The notes under the pieces were generated by a model, which was not told where the DNA came from, did not search any database, and worked only from the letters and a program-made list of their open reading frames with translations. Source: Streptomyces sp. SID13726 (lineage in GTDB: Bacteria > Actinomycetota > Actinomycetes > Streptomycetales > Streptomycetaceae). Taken from it: a stretch of 64,000 bases of DNA. The position numbers and the translations under genes are program-made. Where the stretch lies: the NCBI RefSeq assembly GCF_010548375.1, contig NZ_JAAGLY010000008.1, forward strand, positions 186,001 through 250,000, written 5' to 3'. Shown one piece after another: positions 43,357-51,005 of the stretch (position 1 is its first letter; each line of letters opens with the position of its first letter).

Positions 43357-44240
43357 CGGCGGGGGCCTCCTGCCGGGGTGATGGGGCGGGCGGGTATCTG
43401 GTGGGAGAAGAGGTCGCCGGGCTTCCACGCCGGGCCGGCAGCGGCAGGGATGGCCAGGGCCGGGCGGACCGACGGTGCGGCAGGAGCTGCGGGTGCCGGA
43501 AGGCGGGGCGGGGTGGTTGCCCACGGCCCGGAGGGGGTCTGGGACGGGGCGCCTCCGCGTCGGCGAAGCGGGTCGCTCTCGGCGGGCGGGCGGGCAGCCC
43601 AGGTCGTGATGGCCGCGAAGACGGGGGCGAGTTCCTGGCCGCTGACGGACAGCTGGAAGTCGCCGGTCCCGGTGGCCGTGACGAGGCCGTCGGCGGCCAG
43701 GCGGTCCAGGGGCTTGTAGACGGCGGTCAGTCCGTAGCCGGGCATGGCCTCGGCGGCCAGGGTCTTGGCGCTCGCCCGGCCCCGGGCCATAAGGGCTGCC
43801 AGGATCGGGGTGGCGTGGCGCGGGGCGATCAGGGCGATCGTGTCGTCGATGTTCTGGGCCGGGGGGATCTTCTCGGGCTCCATCGCGCCGGTGGCCTTGT
43901 TGGTGACGAGTTCCTTCTCCAGGTGGGTGTCGCCCCAGGCGGCGATCTGGGCCAGGACGGGCAGCAGGTCGGCGCCGCGGCCGGTGAGGCCGTAGGTGAC
44001 GTGGCGCGGGCCGTATTCGGTGCGTTCGACCACGCCGGCACTGGTGAGGTGGCGCAGCCGGGGGTGGAGCTGCCCGTCGGCGAGCCACGGCAGCTTCGGC
44101 TTGATCTCGGCGTAGCGCAGCGGCTGGGAGGAGAGGGTCATCAGCACCCACACGCTCCAGCGCGGGGCGAGCAGATCCAGGGTCTTGGTGACCCCGGGAA
44201 GGTCGTTCGGGGTGGCGGGGGGCTGAGCGGGCGTGGCCAC
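43353..44240 (-). CDS. HxlR-family regulator with two winged-helix domains
   Basis: 295 residues. The first domain is a clear HxlR helix-turn-helix (TLDLLAPRWSVWVLMTLSSQ, LRYAEIKPKLPWLADGQLHP, YGLTGRGADLLPVLAQIAAW). A second, degenerate copy follows (LIAPRHATPILAALMARGRA, LSVSGQELAPVFAAITTWA), so the protein is an internal duplication, unusual because HxlR proteins normally have one domain and dimerise. The C-terminus is proline/alanine-rich. It is the first regulator of the ATP-grasp block. Confidence 0.82.
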   Translation of the reverse strand: MATPAQPPATPNDLPGVTKTLDLLAPRWSVWVLMTLSSQPLRYAEIKPKLPWLADGQLHPRLRHLTSAGVVERTEYGPRHVTYGLTGRGADLLPVLAQIAAWGDTHLEKELVTNKATGAMEPEKIPPAQNIDDTIALIAPRHATPILAALMARGRASAKTLAAEAMPGYGLTAVYKPLDRLAADGLVTATGTGDFQLSVSGQELAPVFAAITTWAARPPAESDPLRRRGGAPSQTPSGPWATTPPRLPAPAAPAAPSVRPALAIPAAAGPAWKPGDLFSHQIPARPITPAGGPRR

Positions 44241-44271
44241 GGGTGGAGCTCCTCAAGCGGTACGGGGCAGA

Positions 44272-44694
44272 TCAGCGGGTGTAGGACGTGGCGGGCGTCG
44301 GAGCAGCAGGTGCGGGCGGCAGCGGCGGTTGGGACTGCGGGGCCGGTGCGCGGCGTAGCCCTGCCAGGACGGTGCCGGTGCTCTTGGCGCAGGCGTCGCG
44401 GGTGGCGACGGACTCAGCGATGCGGCGGGCGCAGTCGAGAATGTGCCCGGCGGCGTGGCGGCCGATCTCCCTTTCAGGGGCCGTGAGTTCGCGCAGCCTC
44501 TCCCTTTGGAAGGCGATGTTGCGTTCGGCGAGGACCAGGTCGCTGTGGCCGCTCGTAAGCGCGGCGAGCAGGGTCGCGTCGGAAGTGCTGTCGGCGAGGG
44601 CTTCGAGTTCGGCCAGCGGCTGCCCGTACAGCGCCTCGATGCGCTCGGCGATGATCGCGGAGACGGTGTGGGGGGTGATGTCGGGCTGGGTCAA
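44272..44694 (-). CDS. Small helical protein, paralogue A
   Basis: 140 residues, all-helical with the pattern IAERIEALYGQPLAELEAL, LVLAERNIAFQRERLREL, RRIAESVATRDACA and a proline-rich tail. The same arrangement recurs in the products of 44706-45140, 45137-45592 and 47026-47703, so these four are probably paralogues. No homologous family is recognised. It lies just upstream of the HxlR gene and downstream of its paralogue. Role unknown; a structural or regulatory part of the transfer apparatus is possible. Confidence 0.65.
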   Translation of the reverse strand: MTQPDITPHTVSAIIAERIEALYGQPLAELEALADSTSDATLLAALTSGHSDLVLAERNIAFQRERLRELTAPEREIGRHAAGHILDCARRIAESVATRDACAKSTGTVLAGLRRAPAPQSQPPLPPAPAAPTPATSYTR

Positions 44695-44705
44695 TCGGCG
44701 GGCTT

Positions 44706-45140
44706 TCAGGGGCGGTTGGCCCGCACCGCCCCACCGCCGGGGGCGGGCGGAGCGGTGGCGGTGATCTTCGGCTGGGCGAACTGCACGGGTCGCCTTGCGC
44801 GCTGGCCAGGAGCGGGCATCGTGCGCAGGAGGTCGTCGAGGGCGGCGAGGTAGCCGTCACGGCTGGCCAGCGCCGCGTCCAGCCACTGGGCGTCCCACCG
44901 CAGAGCTTCGGCGGACAGCTCGCCCAGGTCCCGGTCGGGGGCCATGGCGGTGTGGACGCGGTCCCGGACGCGGATGACCACCTCCTCGGCGACCACGAGA
45001 AAGCTGCGCAGCTCCAGCGCGCGGTGGAGGGCTGCGCCGGCCTCGGAGCCCGCTGCCCGCGCATACAGTTCGGTGATGGAGGCGCCGAACGCCTCTTCCA
45101 GCGCGGTGTCGCGGCTGGAGGACTTGTCGGTGACGCTCAT
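44706..45140 (-). CDS. Small helical protein, paralogue C
   Basis: 144 residues: EEAFGASITELYARAAGSEA, FLVVAEEVVIRVRDRVHTAM, WLDAALASRDGYLAALDDLL, then a proline/arginine-rich tail. Helix order and the SRD/TRD motif before the last helix match the neighbours. ATG 45140 overlaps the stop of the gene at 45137-45592 (ATGA). Function unknown. Confidence 0.65.
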   Translation of the reverse strand: MSVTDKSSSRDTALEEAFGASITELYARAAGSEAGAALHRALELRSFLVVAEEVVIRVRDRVHTAMAPDRDLGELSAEALRWDAQWLDAALASRDGYLAALDDLLRTMPAPGQRARRPVQFAQPKITATAPPAPGGGAVRANRP

Positions 45141-45592
45141 CGCGTCGCCCCTCGCGCCGGGATTCCCCGCGTGCCGGGCAGTGCGGGTCGGGAGGTGGGC
45201 AGCGCCGGAGCGCGGCGCGCGTCAGAATCCCCGCGACGCCAGCCGCCGGGTCCGAGCTTGCCCCAGGCGAGGGGGTCGAGGAGATGGTCCACGACCATCA
45301 CGCGACCGTCCCGGACGGCGACCGCCGCGTTGACCTGATGTGCCAACTCCATGGTCACGTCGTCGAGTTCACCCGGCTGGGTGCCGAGCGCCTCGATGAG
45401 TGCGTCCTCCGCAGTATCGAGGGCGTCCTGGGATTCAGCGAGCAGGCCGTACCAGTGCACGACGCTGGTGGCATCGGGATGGGCCTGCGGTGCTGCCTCA
45501 ACCGCCCGGCGCAGATCGGCGAGAGGCATCTGGAAGCGGTCCTCGATCCGCTCGGTGACGACGCCCATCACGTCCTGGTGGAATTCGGACAC
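45137..45592 (-). CDS. Small helical protein, paralogue B
   Basis: 151 residues starting at GTG 45592, eight bases after AAAGGAG; the ATG at 45610 lies before the ribosome binding site and is rejected. The helices VVTERIEDRFQMPLADLRR, LAESQDALDTAEDALIEAL and ELAHQVNAAVAVRDGRVMVV align with paralogues A, C and D. The ribosome binding site itself lies in a perfect 14-base palindrome (45594-45607). Function unknown. Confidence 0.65.
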   Translation of the reverse strand: MSEFHQDVMGVVTERIEDRFQMPLADLRRAVEAAPQAHPDATSVVHWYGLLAESQDALDTAEDALIEALGTQPGELDDVTMELAHQVNAAVAVRDGRVMVVDHLLDPLAWGKLGPGGWRRGDSDARRAPALPTSRPALPGTRGIPARGATR

Positions 45593-45593
45593 G

Positions 45594-45607
45594 AAAGGAG
45601 CTCCTTT
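45594..45607. promoter_or_regulatory. Perfect palindrome covering a ribosome binding site
   Basis: AAAGGAGCTCCTTT is a complete 14-base palindrome that includes the Shine-Dalgarno of the gene at 45137-45592. As RNA it could pair between transcripts, but it cannot form a hairpin with a proper loop; as DNA it could bind a dimer. Confidence 0.4.
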
Positions 45608-45708
45608 CATTCGCGGATTCGGGGGCGGGAAAGGCCGCTCCGCCCGTCCCGTTCCTGTGCCGGCCTCGTGAACTCACGTGCCGGACCGGGGAATTGCCGG
45701 CGGGTCTG

Positions 45709-46035
45709 CTAGTCCAGGCACATGGCGGTGTCGCGGTAGACGTACTTTCCGGACACCCAGCCCTTGATGCCGGTGGTCCTGTCGGTGATGTAGTGCCAGT
45801 TCCCGCTGCTCTTGTGGACGGTGAACTTGTGGCTGCGGTAGAGCACGCCGAGCGCCGTGGACTTGGAAGACGCCTTCGAACGGATCGTCACCGCCTTGGC
45901 GTGCACCTGGTACGGGAGCGGCTTGGCCGCGCAGCTGCTGAGGGAGGGTGCGGCACTGGCGGTGGAGGTGGACACGAGCGGGAGAGCGAGCGCGCCGAGA
46001 ACGGCAGCGGAGACGGCTATGCGGGTGGTGCGCAT
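45709..46035 (-). CDS. Secreted SH3-type cell-wall-binding protein
   Basis: 108 residues with a signal peptide (MRTTRIAVSAAVLGALALPL, ending near STASA) and a bacterial SH3 domain: KPLPYQVHAKAVTIRSKASS, VLYRSHKFTVHKSSGNWHYI, KGWVSGKYVYRD. GTGGAG lies about eleven bases upstream of ATG 46035; the longer in-frame N-terminus is rejected. It is expected outside the cell, bound to the wall. It is first in the operon downstream of the palindromic element at 46124-46150. Confidence 0.78.
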   Translation of the reverse strand: MRTTRIAVSAAVLGALALPLVSTSTASAAPSLSSCAAKPLPYQVHAKAVTIRSKASSKSTALGVLYRSHKFTVHKSSGNWHYITDRTTGIKGWVSGKYVYRDTAMCLD

Positions 46036-46123
46036 GAGGATGAGAACTCCACGAAGAATGGGGAAGGGAATACGGACAACAGGCCCGGGCTGACGCCGTG
46101 CGGACGAGAACAAGAGTCCGGAG

Positions 46124-46150
46124 AATCCCCGGTTTCGGTAACCGGGGATT
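46124..46150. promoter_or_regulatory. Palindromic operator, copy 1
   Basis: AATCCCCGGTT and AACCGGGGATT are perfect 11-base arms around the five bases TCGGT. Its position 90 bases before the secreted SH3 gene, the absence of a T-run and near-identity to copy 2 (50011-50042), including the flank CCGGAGAAT, show a regulatory element and not a terminator. Confidence 0.7.
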
Positions 46151-46237
46151 GCGTGCTACATTCCGCGCCACTGCACCGAAGGCTGCTGGGATTTCAGCGT
46201 GCGGGGAAGTGCAGAGCGGGGCCGGTGAGCTGCGAAT

Positions 46238-46969
46238 TCAGTGGCCCGGGCGGCGTGATGGAGCAGGACGCGCGGGCGGAGCGGGCACGCCGGCGGCGGT
46301 GGCCCGGCGGGCTGCCGGGGTGGCCGGTGGCAGCGGGATCGCCTCGCCGCTCCAGTGCGCCTCCCACCACCGGGTGGCGGCCTCGAACGTGGCGAAGCCG
46401 CCCTCGCGAAGGATGTGCGTCCGCGCCGTGAGGTCGGCCTCTTCGAGCAGGATCCGGAACGGCATCGGCGCCTTCTCGTCGAGGGCACGCAGCAGCACGG
46501 TGATCTCCATCGGCGTGGTGTCGTGCGTGTAGCTGGTCAGCAGGGCGAATTGGTCGCCGTCCCTGCGTAGTCGCCGCTCCAGGGCGCGGGTGGCCTGGTC
46601 GGCAGGTGCGGTGCCCATGCCGTCGGCGAGGAGGATCTCCTCCTCGGGGCAGCCCCGGGCGATCAGCCAGGACTGGGCCATCGCCGGCAGGGCGAAGGCG
46701 GCGTGGTCGAAGCGGAAGGTCCGCGCGCCGGTGTCACGCTGGAGGTAGAGGGCGACGAGCTGGGGCTCGCCCGGGATACCCCAGGTGACGGCACCGTTGT
46801 GCATCAGGTAGAAGCTGTGCTCGCCGTCCTCGGCGTGGTGCTCGACCAGGGCGGTGAGCTGGTCCTCCTCTATGCCGATGTGCTGCCAGAACTGGTCCTC
46901 GACGCGGTCGGTGGCGGCGCGGTAGCCGACCAGGCGGAAGTCCGGTGAATCGGTTGAGTCGGTGGGCAT
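46238..46969 (-). CDS. Hypothetical protein, 243 aa
   Basis: A soluble alpha/beta protein with FYLMHNGAVTWGIPGEPQLV, ARTFRFDHAAFALPAMAQSW and an acidic motif LLRALDEKAPMPFRILLEEA, closing with a proline-rich tail. No family is recognised. It is the last gene of the operon running from 49954, with a 57-base gap from the previous one. No membrane helix or signal is seen. Confidence 0.6.
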   Translation of the reverse strand: MPTDSTDSPDFRLVGYRAATDRVEDQFWQHIGIEEDQLTALVEHHAEDGEHSFYLMHNGAVTWGIPGEPQLVALYLQRDTGARTFRFDHAAFALPAMAQSWLIARGCPEEEILLADGMGTAPADQATRALERRLRRDGDQFALLTSYTHDTTPMEITVLLRALDEKAPMPFRILLEEADLTARTHILREGGFATFEAATRWWEAHWSGEAIPLPPATPAARRATAAGVPAPPARPAPSRRPGH

Positions 46970-47025
46970 CGGTACTTTCGGTTCGGCGACGCCAACGGCG
47001 TCGCGGCAAAGGGAAGTTGGGCCGT

Positions 47026-47703
47026 TCAGCGACGCAGGCGCGCGGGAGTCGGCGAGGGCGGCGGCGTGGTGCCGGGCGGGCCGGCGGGGCGCGGGGCGGT
47101 GAGGGCGGCCCGGCCGGCATCGGTGAGCGTCACCGGCTGGCCGGCGTGCACCGGGTGGGAGGTGTCACGGTCCACGAAGCCCCTGGCCTCCAGGCGCTGC
47201 AACTGGGCGTAGGAGATGCAGGACCGCGAGCCTGTCGCCACGGCAAGCCGGTGCGTGATCAGGTTCTCGTGCAGCTTGGCGCCCTGGGCGATGGCGAGCA
47301 GGGCCGCGACGTCCTGCGCCGGTACCTGGCGTGGCACACGCGGTGGCGCGGCGGCTTCGACCGGCTCCAGAGCGGCGGCAGTCCTGACCTGCTGGGCGTC
47401 GCGCGCGTCGATGGCATCGGAGAGCTGGTCGACGGTGCGCTCGATCCGCGTGAACAGATCCCGGTCGACAGGGAATTCACCGGAGGCCAGGCGGGCGAGA
47501 CGGGCGCGGTAGAAGGTGACGTCCCGCTCGGCCCTCACGAGGTCGCGGTGAGCGTCCGCCAAGGCCGCGTGCGGGGCACCGAGGAGACCCTCGTCGCGGT
47601 GCCGGCACAGCCTGTCGATGCTGCATCCTGCCGCCGTCTCGATCCGGAGGTCGAACACGGTGCGCGCGCTGCGGTCGGGCAAGGCCGCGGGAGGTGAGGT
47701 CAT
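47026..47703 (-). CDS. Helical protein, paralogue D, with C-terminal winged-helix-like part
   Basis: 225 residues starting at ATG 47703, coupled to the GNAT stop by ATGA. The N-terminal half repeats the paralogue pattern (RTVFDLRIETAAGCSIDRL, LVRAERDVTFYRARLARL, RTVDQLSDAIDARDAQQVR). The C-terminal half (ISYAQLQRLEARGFVDRDTS, GQPVTLTDAGRAALTA) looks like a winged helix of the kind that ends many plasmid proteins. It could couple binding of a partner to DNA; no function is known. Confidence 0.65.
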   Translation of the reverse strand: MTSPPAALPDRSARTVFDLRIETAAGCSIDRLCRHRDEGLLGAPHAALADAHRDLVRAERDVTFYRARLARLASGEFPVDRDLFTRIERTVDQLSDAIDARDAQQVRTAAALEPVEAAAPPRVPRQVPAQDVAALLAIAQGAKLHENLITHRLAVATGSRSCISYAQLQRLEARGFVDRDTSHPVHAGQPVTLTDAGRAALTAPRPAGPPGTTPPPSPTPARLRR

Positions 47704-48206
47704 CGCGGAGCGGCCCGTGGGCATGAGTGCGTGTCCGGGGCATACCCGTGCAGGGCGACGCGTGCCTCGACACAGGGGCCGTCGCGGGTGAGCCGGGCAG
47801 GTCCCAGACGCTCCAGGAGCCGGAGCATCGGCGTGTTCGACCTGTGGGTGAACGCGGTGAGGGTGTGCGCCCCGTCGGCGCGGGCGATGAGGGCCGCCTG
47901 CCGGGCCATGACTGTGCCGATGCCGCGCCGCTGGTGGTCATCGGCGACCTGCAGTCCGAGATCGACGACGCCCGGCTGAGCGGTGACGGGCCCGACACAG
48001 ACAAGGGCCAGGGGCTGCTCGTCGGTGTCGAGTCCGACCCAGCAGCGCGCCTGGGCGAGCAGCCGCGCCAGGTCACGGGGCGTAAGGCGGGTACGGCCCC
48101 AGCGGCGCAGCAGGTTCTGCGCGGAACACTGCGCGTGGAAGGCGGCGACCAGGTCCTCGTCCGCCGCCGTCACCTCTCGGGTGCGTGCGAGGACGGGGCA
48201 GGTCAC
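47700..48206 (-). CDS. GNAT acetyltransferase
   Basis: 168 residues starting at GTG 48206 (GTGA overlap with the gene upstream). GNAT motif A is seen in LGLQVADDHQRRGIGTVMARQ, with the R/QxxGxG/A acetyl-CoA loop QRRGIG; motif B follows. Size fits a single-domain N-acetyltransferase. The substrate is unknown. It lies in the middle of the coupled operon, which is unusual for a metabolic enzyme and suggests modification of a transfer or regulatory protein. Confidence 0.8.
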   Translation of the reverse strand: MTCPVLARTREVTAADEDLVAAFHAQCSAQNLLRRWGRTRLTPRDLARLLAQARCWVGLDTDEQPLALVCVGPVTAQPGVVDLGLQVADDHQRRGIGTVMARQAALIARADGAHTLTAFTHRSNTPMLRLLERLGPARLTRDGPCVEARVALHGYAPDTHSCPRAAPR

Positions 48207-48820
48207 CAGGAGCAGTCCGGGCGGGCGGCCTGCAGGTCGCTGCGCCGACAGGCGCGGTAGCGGCTGCCGGCGGCGGTGCGCGGCTTGCGGGACGTCATGC
48301 CGTGGGGGCGCAGGAGCATCGCGAGGCGGACCGGGGTGAGATCGGTGTAGCGCCAGCGCCCCTCGGCCTCCCCGGGCCGCGCGCGCAGGCGTGCGACCAG
48401 TTCAGCAGTGCTGATGCCCTGCGCCGAGCCGCGATCGTCGAAGATGTCGAAGTCCTCGGCGGCGGGGTCGACTTCAGGATCGGAGTCCGGCCCACCGTCG
48501 GGTTCCCCGTCGTCCTCCGGCTCGTCGTGGCTGGGCGGTTCGGGCTCGTATGCCGCCGCACAACAGCAGCCGTTGGACAGCAGTGTGCTCAACTCGGCCC
48601 CGGCCGCCATGCGTTCGATCAGCAGGTCGGTGAGCTGATCGAGCCGTTGGGTCGCGGTGACACCGGCGGGGCGTTCGGCACCAGCCAGGTCGGCGAGCCG
48701 GCGGTCGAGATGGATCTCGACGAACATCGCCACGAGGGTGCGGTGGTGCGGATTCTCGGCGGCCGGGGCCGGCGCCAGTACGGCGGCGACCTGGTCGTTC
48801 AGGCTGGGGAACTGCGTCAA
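48203..48820 (-). CDS. Protein with DUF3631-like C-terminal domain
   Basis: 205 residues from TTG 48820, overlapping the stop of the RelE-like gene (TTGA). The first half is helical with a CCC patch (LLSNGCCCAAAY) and an acidic linker. The C-terminal 80 residues (DIFDDRGSAQGISTAELVA, LTPVRLAMLLRPHGMTSRK, then R-x-YR) fit the DUF3631 pattern, a domain often found at the end of phage and plasmid primase/helicase proteins. Alone it may bind DNA or recruit a replication partner. Confidence 0.65.
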   Translation of the reverse strand: MTQFPSLNDQVAAVLAPAPAAENPHHRTLVAMFVEIHLDRRLADLAGAERPAGVTATQRLDQLTDLLIERMAAGAELSTLLSNGCCCAAAYEPEPPSHDEPEDDGEPDGGPDSDPEVDPAAEDFDIFDDRGSAQGISTAELVARLRARPGEAEGRWRYTDLTPVRLAMLLRPHGMTSRKPRTAAGSRYRACRRSDLQAARPDCSW

Positions 48821-49302
48821 CGAACGGGGTCCTTCTGGGGCGGGGGCAGTGCCGGTTGGGGATGGCCCGGCAGCATGTAGGGCGGCGGTCCGGGCTTGGG
48901 GACGGGCGGGCGTACGCCGAGCTGCGGCGAGCGGGTGCGGGCCGCGTGGGTGCGCTCGCCCAGAGGCCATCGGGCGATGCCGAGGCGGGTCCGGGCGGTG
49001 TCGTAGACGTCGTGCGCCCCCCTCGGGCGTACCGCGACGACGTGGATCTCGGTGGTGTGCGTGGAGGTGGCGGGCGCCGGCCGCTGGGCGTAGACGATGC
49101 GCCACGCGTTGCGGTGATCGACGTAGACCTTGCGGCACCCGGCGAGATCACGGGTGAGTTTGGCGCCGAACAGGCGGGCGGCGACGATGTCCTGGAGCTG
49201 GGTGAGCGCCAGGTCGCGGATGTCCGAGGGGGCCTGGAGAAGGTCGGTCAGGGCGCGCGGGTCGAAGGAGAGCCCGAAGGCCGGCCGGTCACGGCCGCTC
49301 AT
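48817..49302 (-). CDS. RelE/ParE-superfamily-like protein
   Basis: 161 residues. The first 100 show the RelE-like pattern: ALTQLQDIVAARLFGAKLTR, GCRKVYVDHRNAWRIVYAQR, TEIHVVAVRPRGAHDVYDTA. Key residues of mRNA interferases cannot be confirmed, and the long proline-rich tail is not toxin-like. It overlaps its upstream neighbour by 14 bases and its downstream one by TTGA, with no evident antitoxin, so it may have lost toxicity or act on a partner within this operon. Confidence 0.6.
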   Translation of the reverse strand: MSGRDRPAFGLSFDPRALTDLLQAPSDIRDLALTQLQDIVAARLFGAKLTRDLAGCRKVYVDHRNAWRIVYAQRPAPATSTHTTEIHVVAVRPRGAHDVYDTARTRLGIARWPLGERTHAARTRSPQLGVRPPVPKPGPPPYMLPGHPQPALPPPQKDPVR

Positions 49303-49954
49303 CCGGCCCCCTGGAAGGCTCGCCGTTCTGCTCCGGTTCCTCCGGTACCGCAGCGGCGGTGGTCCGGCTGGAGGGCGGCGGGCCGGGCAGGAGGCGGTGG
49401 GCGGGCCGGGCCGGATCGGTCATGCACGCGGACAGCGGCCCGCCGGCGGCCCGGACGGCGGCCATGGCGTGCGTGAGGAAGTCCCGGTGCCACACGAACA
49501 GGCCGCTCAGTCCGGCTTCGGGATCCTTGTGCTGCTGGTAGGCCAGCCACAGTGCATGGAGCCAGGCGACGACGTCGGAGTGTTCCTGCCACTGCTCGCA
49601 CCACGGGGCGGCGGTGGTGACCTCCGCCCCGTAGACGCGGACGAGGTAGTCGTCCACCCAGTCCGACAGCGCGTCGAGTTCGTCCTCGTACTCCTCGCCC
49701 TCCAGTTCCAGGATCGGGCGGGGCTCCGGCGGGGCCGCCTGCGGCGCCAAGCCCGCGAACCCCGGCATGCCGAAGGCACCGAACGGCATGTCCGGGGACA
49801 TGGGTGCGGAGGCGAGGCTGTCGAGCTGGCGGGCCTGTTCCGCGGACTGCTCCATCAGTTTGCGCACGCTCGCCGAAACGCTCTCCAGGTCGGACTCCGG
49901 CAGCCGGACGGGCTCCGTCTCGCCGTCCTGCGGGGGGTTTATGTATTCAGGCAC
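49289..49954 (-). CDS. DUF4913 domain protein
   Basis: 221 residues. GTG 49954 is preferred for AAGGAGG just upstream, though the spacing of about 11 bases is long. The core, about residues 95-185, has ALSDWVDDYLVRVYG, WCEQWQEHSDVVAWLHALWLAYQQ, GLFVWHRDFLTHAM, GGPLSACM, the tryptophan-rich signature of DUF4913, common in Streptomyces conjugative elements near transfer genes. Function unknown. It leads the coupled operon ending at 46238 and lies directly downstream of palindromic copy 2. Confidence 0.75.
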   Translation of the reverse strand: MPEYINPPQDGETEPVRLPESDLESVSASVRKLMEQSAEQARQLDSLASAPMSPDMPFGAFGMPGFAGLAPQAAPPEPRPILELEGEEYEDELDALSDWVDDYLVRVYGAEVTTAAPWCEQWQEHSDVVAWLHALWLAYQQHKDPEAGLSGLFVWHRDFLTHAMAAVRAAGGPLSACMTDPARPAHRLLPGPPPSSRTTAAAVPEEPEQNGEPSRGPDERP

Positions 49955-50010
49955 GAAAAAAGGGGCCTCCTTGAGCCGCAGCCATCGGGCTGAATTGCGA
50001 CTCAAACCAT

Positions 50011-50042
50011 CCGGAGAATACCCGGTTTCGGTAACCGGGACT
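50011..50042. promoter_or_regulatory. Palindromic operator, copy 2
   Basis: CCCGGTT (50021-50027) and AACCGGG (50033-50039) around TCGGT repeat the core of copy 1. Flanking bases CCGGAGAAT on the left and TGCTA/TATAAC-like bases on the right are also shared, so about 40 bases are conserved between two intergenic sites. Confidence 0.65.
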
Positions 50043-50122
50043 TGGCTGCTATAACGCCAAGCGCGTCAACGGCCAGGGCGCGGCGGGCCACACCGCAGGC
50101 CGCCCGCACCGCACGACGGGGC

Positions 50123-50878
50123 TCAGGACGTGAGGGTCAAGTCCTCCTGGGACAGCACCTGTTGCACCGTCTGCAATAGCCGCTCATTGGCGATGTTCGC
50201 GTAGTGCTTGGTCTTCTCGACGCCGATGAAGTCGCGGCCCTCCAGCAGGGCCGCGACTCCCGTAGAGCCCGAGCCGCAGGTGAAGTCGAGCACCGTGCCG
50301 CCCGGCGGGGAGATCTGCACCAGCTCCCGCATGACCGAGATGGGCTTCTGCGTGATGTGCTGCCGGTTCTTGCCCGACGGCTGCGAGGCGCTGTAGAGGC
50401 CGGGCAGGTAGACCGGGTTGCGGGCGGCGTCGATCGGCCCGTTGGACGCCCAGACGATGAACTCGCAGTTCTGGGTGAAGCGCCCCTTCTGCGGCCTGGC
50501 CTGCGGCTTGTGCCAGGCGAGCACGCCACGCCAGAGCCAGCCGGCTGCCTGGATGGCGTCCGTGGTGATCGGCAGCTGCCGCCAGTCGGTGAACAGCAGC
50601 GCCGTGCCGCCGGTCTTGGTGAGCCGGTGCGCCTCGGTCATGATCTGGGTCAGCCAGAACCCGTAACTGCGCTGGTCCATGTTCTCGCCCGTGAAGTCCG
50701 GCAGCTCGTGCCCGGCGTCGGCGGAGGTGTACTTCTGCTTCGCACTGCGGGAGGTGCGTTCTTTGGCGGTGCGCCCGCCAGAGTTGTAGGGCGGGTCGGT
50801 GATGACGGCGTCGACGCAGTCGTCCGGAAGTTCGGCGAGGACGCCGAGCGCGTCGCCCTGATGTAGCGAAAAAGGCAA
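50123..50878 (-). CDS. DNA methyltransferase (N4-cytosine/N6-adenine, beta class)
   Basis: 251 residues. Catalytic motif IV is AVITDPPYNSGG; the S-adenosylmethionine binding motif I comes later, VLDFTCGSGSTGVAALLEGR, so the order is IV before I, as in class beta enzymes. No restriction endonuclease gene is nearby, suggesting an orphan methylase that marks or protects the element. TTG 50878 (LPFSLHQGDALGVL) is chosen since the region upstream of it holds the promoter; the frame is open to GTG 51022, which would give a 299-residue protein beginning inside a -10-like sequence. Confidence 0.85.
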   Translation of the reverse strand: MPFSLHQGDALGVLAELPDDCVDAVITDPPYNSGGRTAKERTSRSAKQKYTSADAGHELPDFTGENMDQRSYGFWLTQIMTEAHRLTKTGGTALLFTDWRQLPITTDAIQAAGWLWRGVLAWHKPQARPQKGRFTQNCEFIVWASNGPIDAARNPVYLPGLYSASQPSGKNRQHITQKPISVMRELVQISPPGGTVLDFTCGSGSTGVAALLEGRDFIGVEKTKHYANIANERLLQTVQQVLSQEDLTLTS

Positions 50879-51005
50879 AGAGATACCCCAATTCGGGTCG
50901 GAGACTAAAAAGCGGTGCTCCAGGCCGCCCGGATAACCCGGCGGGACCGTATGCGGGCAGGAAGGCACCACGGGTCCGCGCAGCGGGCAGGGCGAGGGAG
51001 ATGAG

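Noticed and set aside
42841..44256. A 471-residue gene covering both winged-helix regulators
   Set aside because: The first 300 residues are a shadow of the HxlR gene in another frame; GTG 43356 is the real start.
45137..45610. ATG 45610 as start of helical paralogue B
   Set aside because: The ATG lies before the AAAGGAG ribosome binding site, which serves GTG 45592.
46124..46150. Transcription terminator for the operon ending at 46238
   Set aside because: Near-identical flanks at a second intergenic site, symmetric core and lack of other terminator features point to a regulatory element.
48817..49302. Standard type II toxin-antitoxin pair
   Set aside because: The neighbouring genes are DUF4913 and DUF3631-like proteins, not antitoxins, and the protein has a long non-toxin tail.
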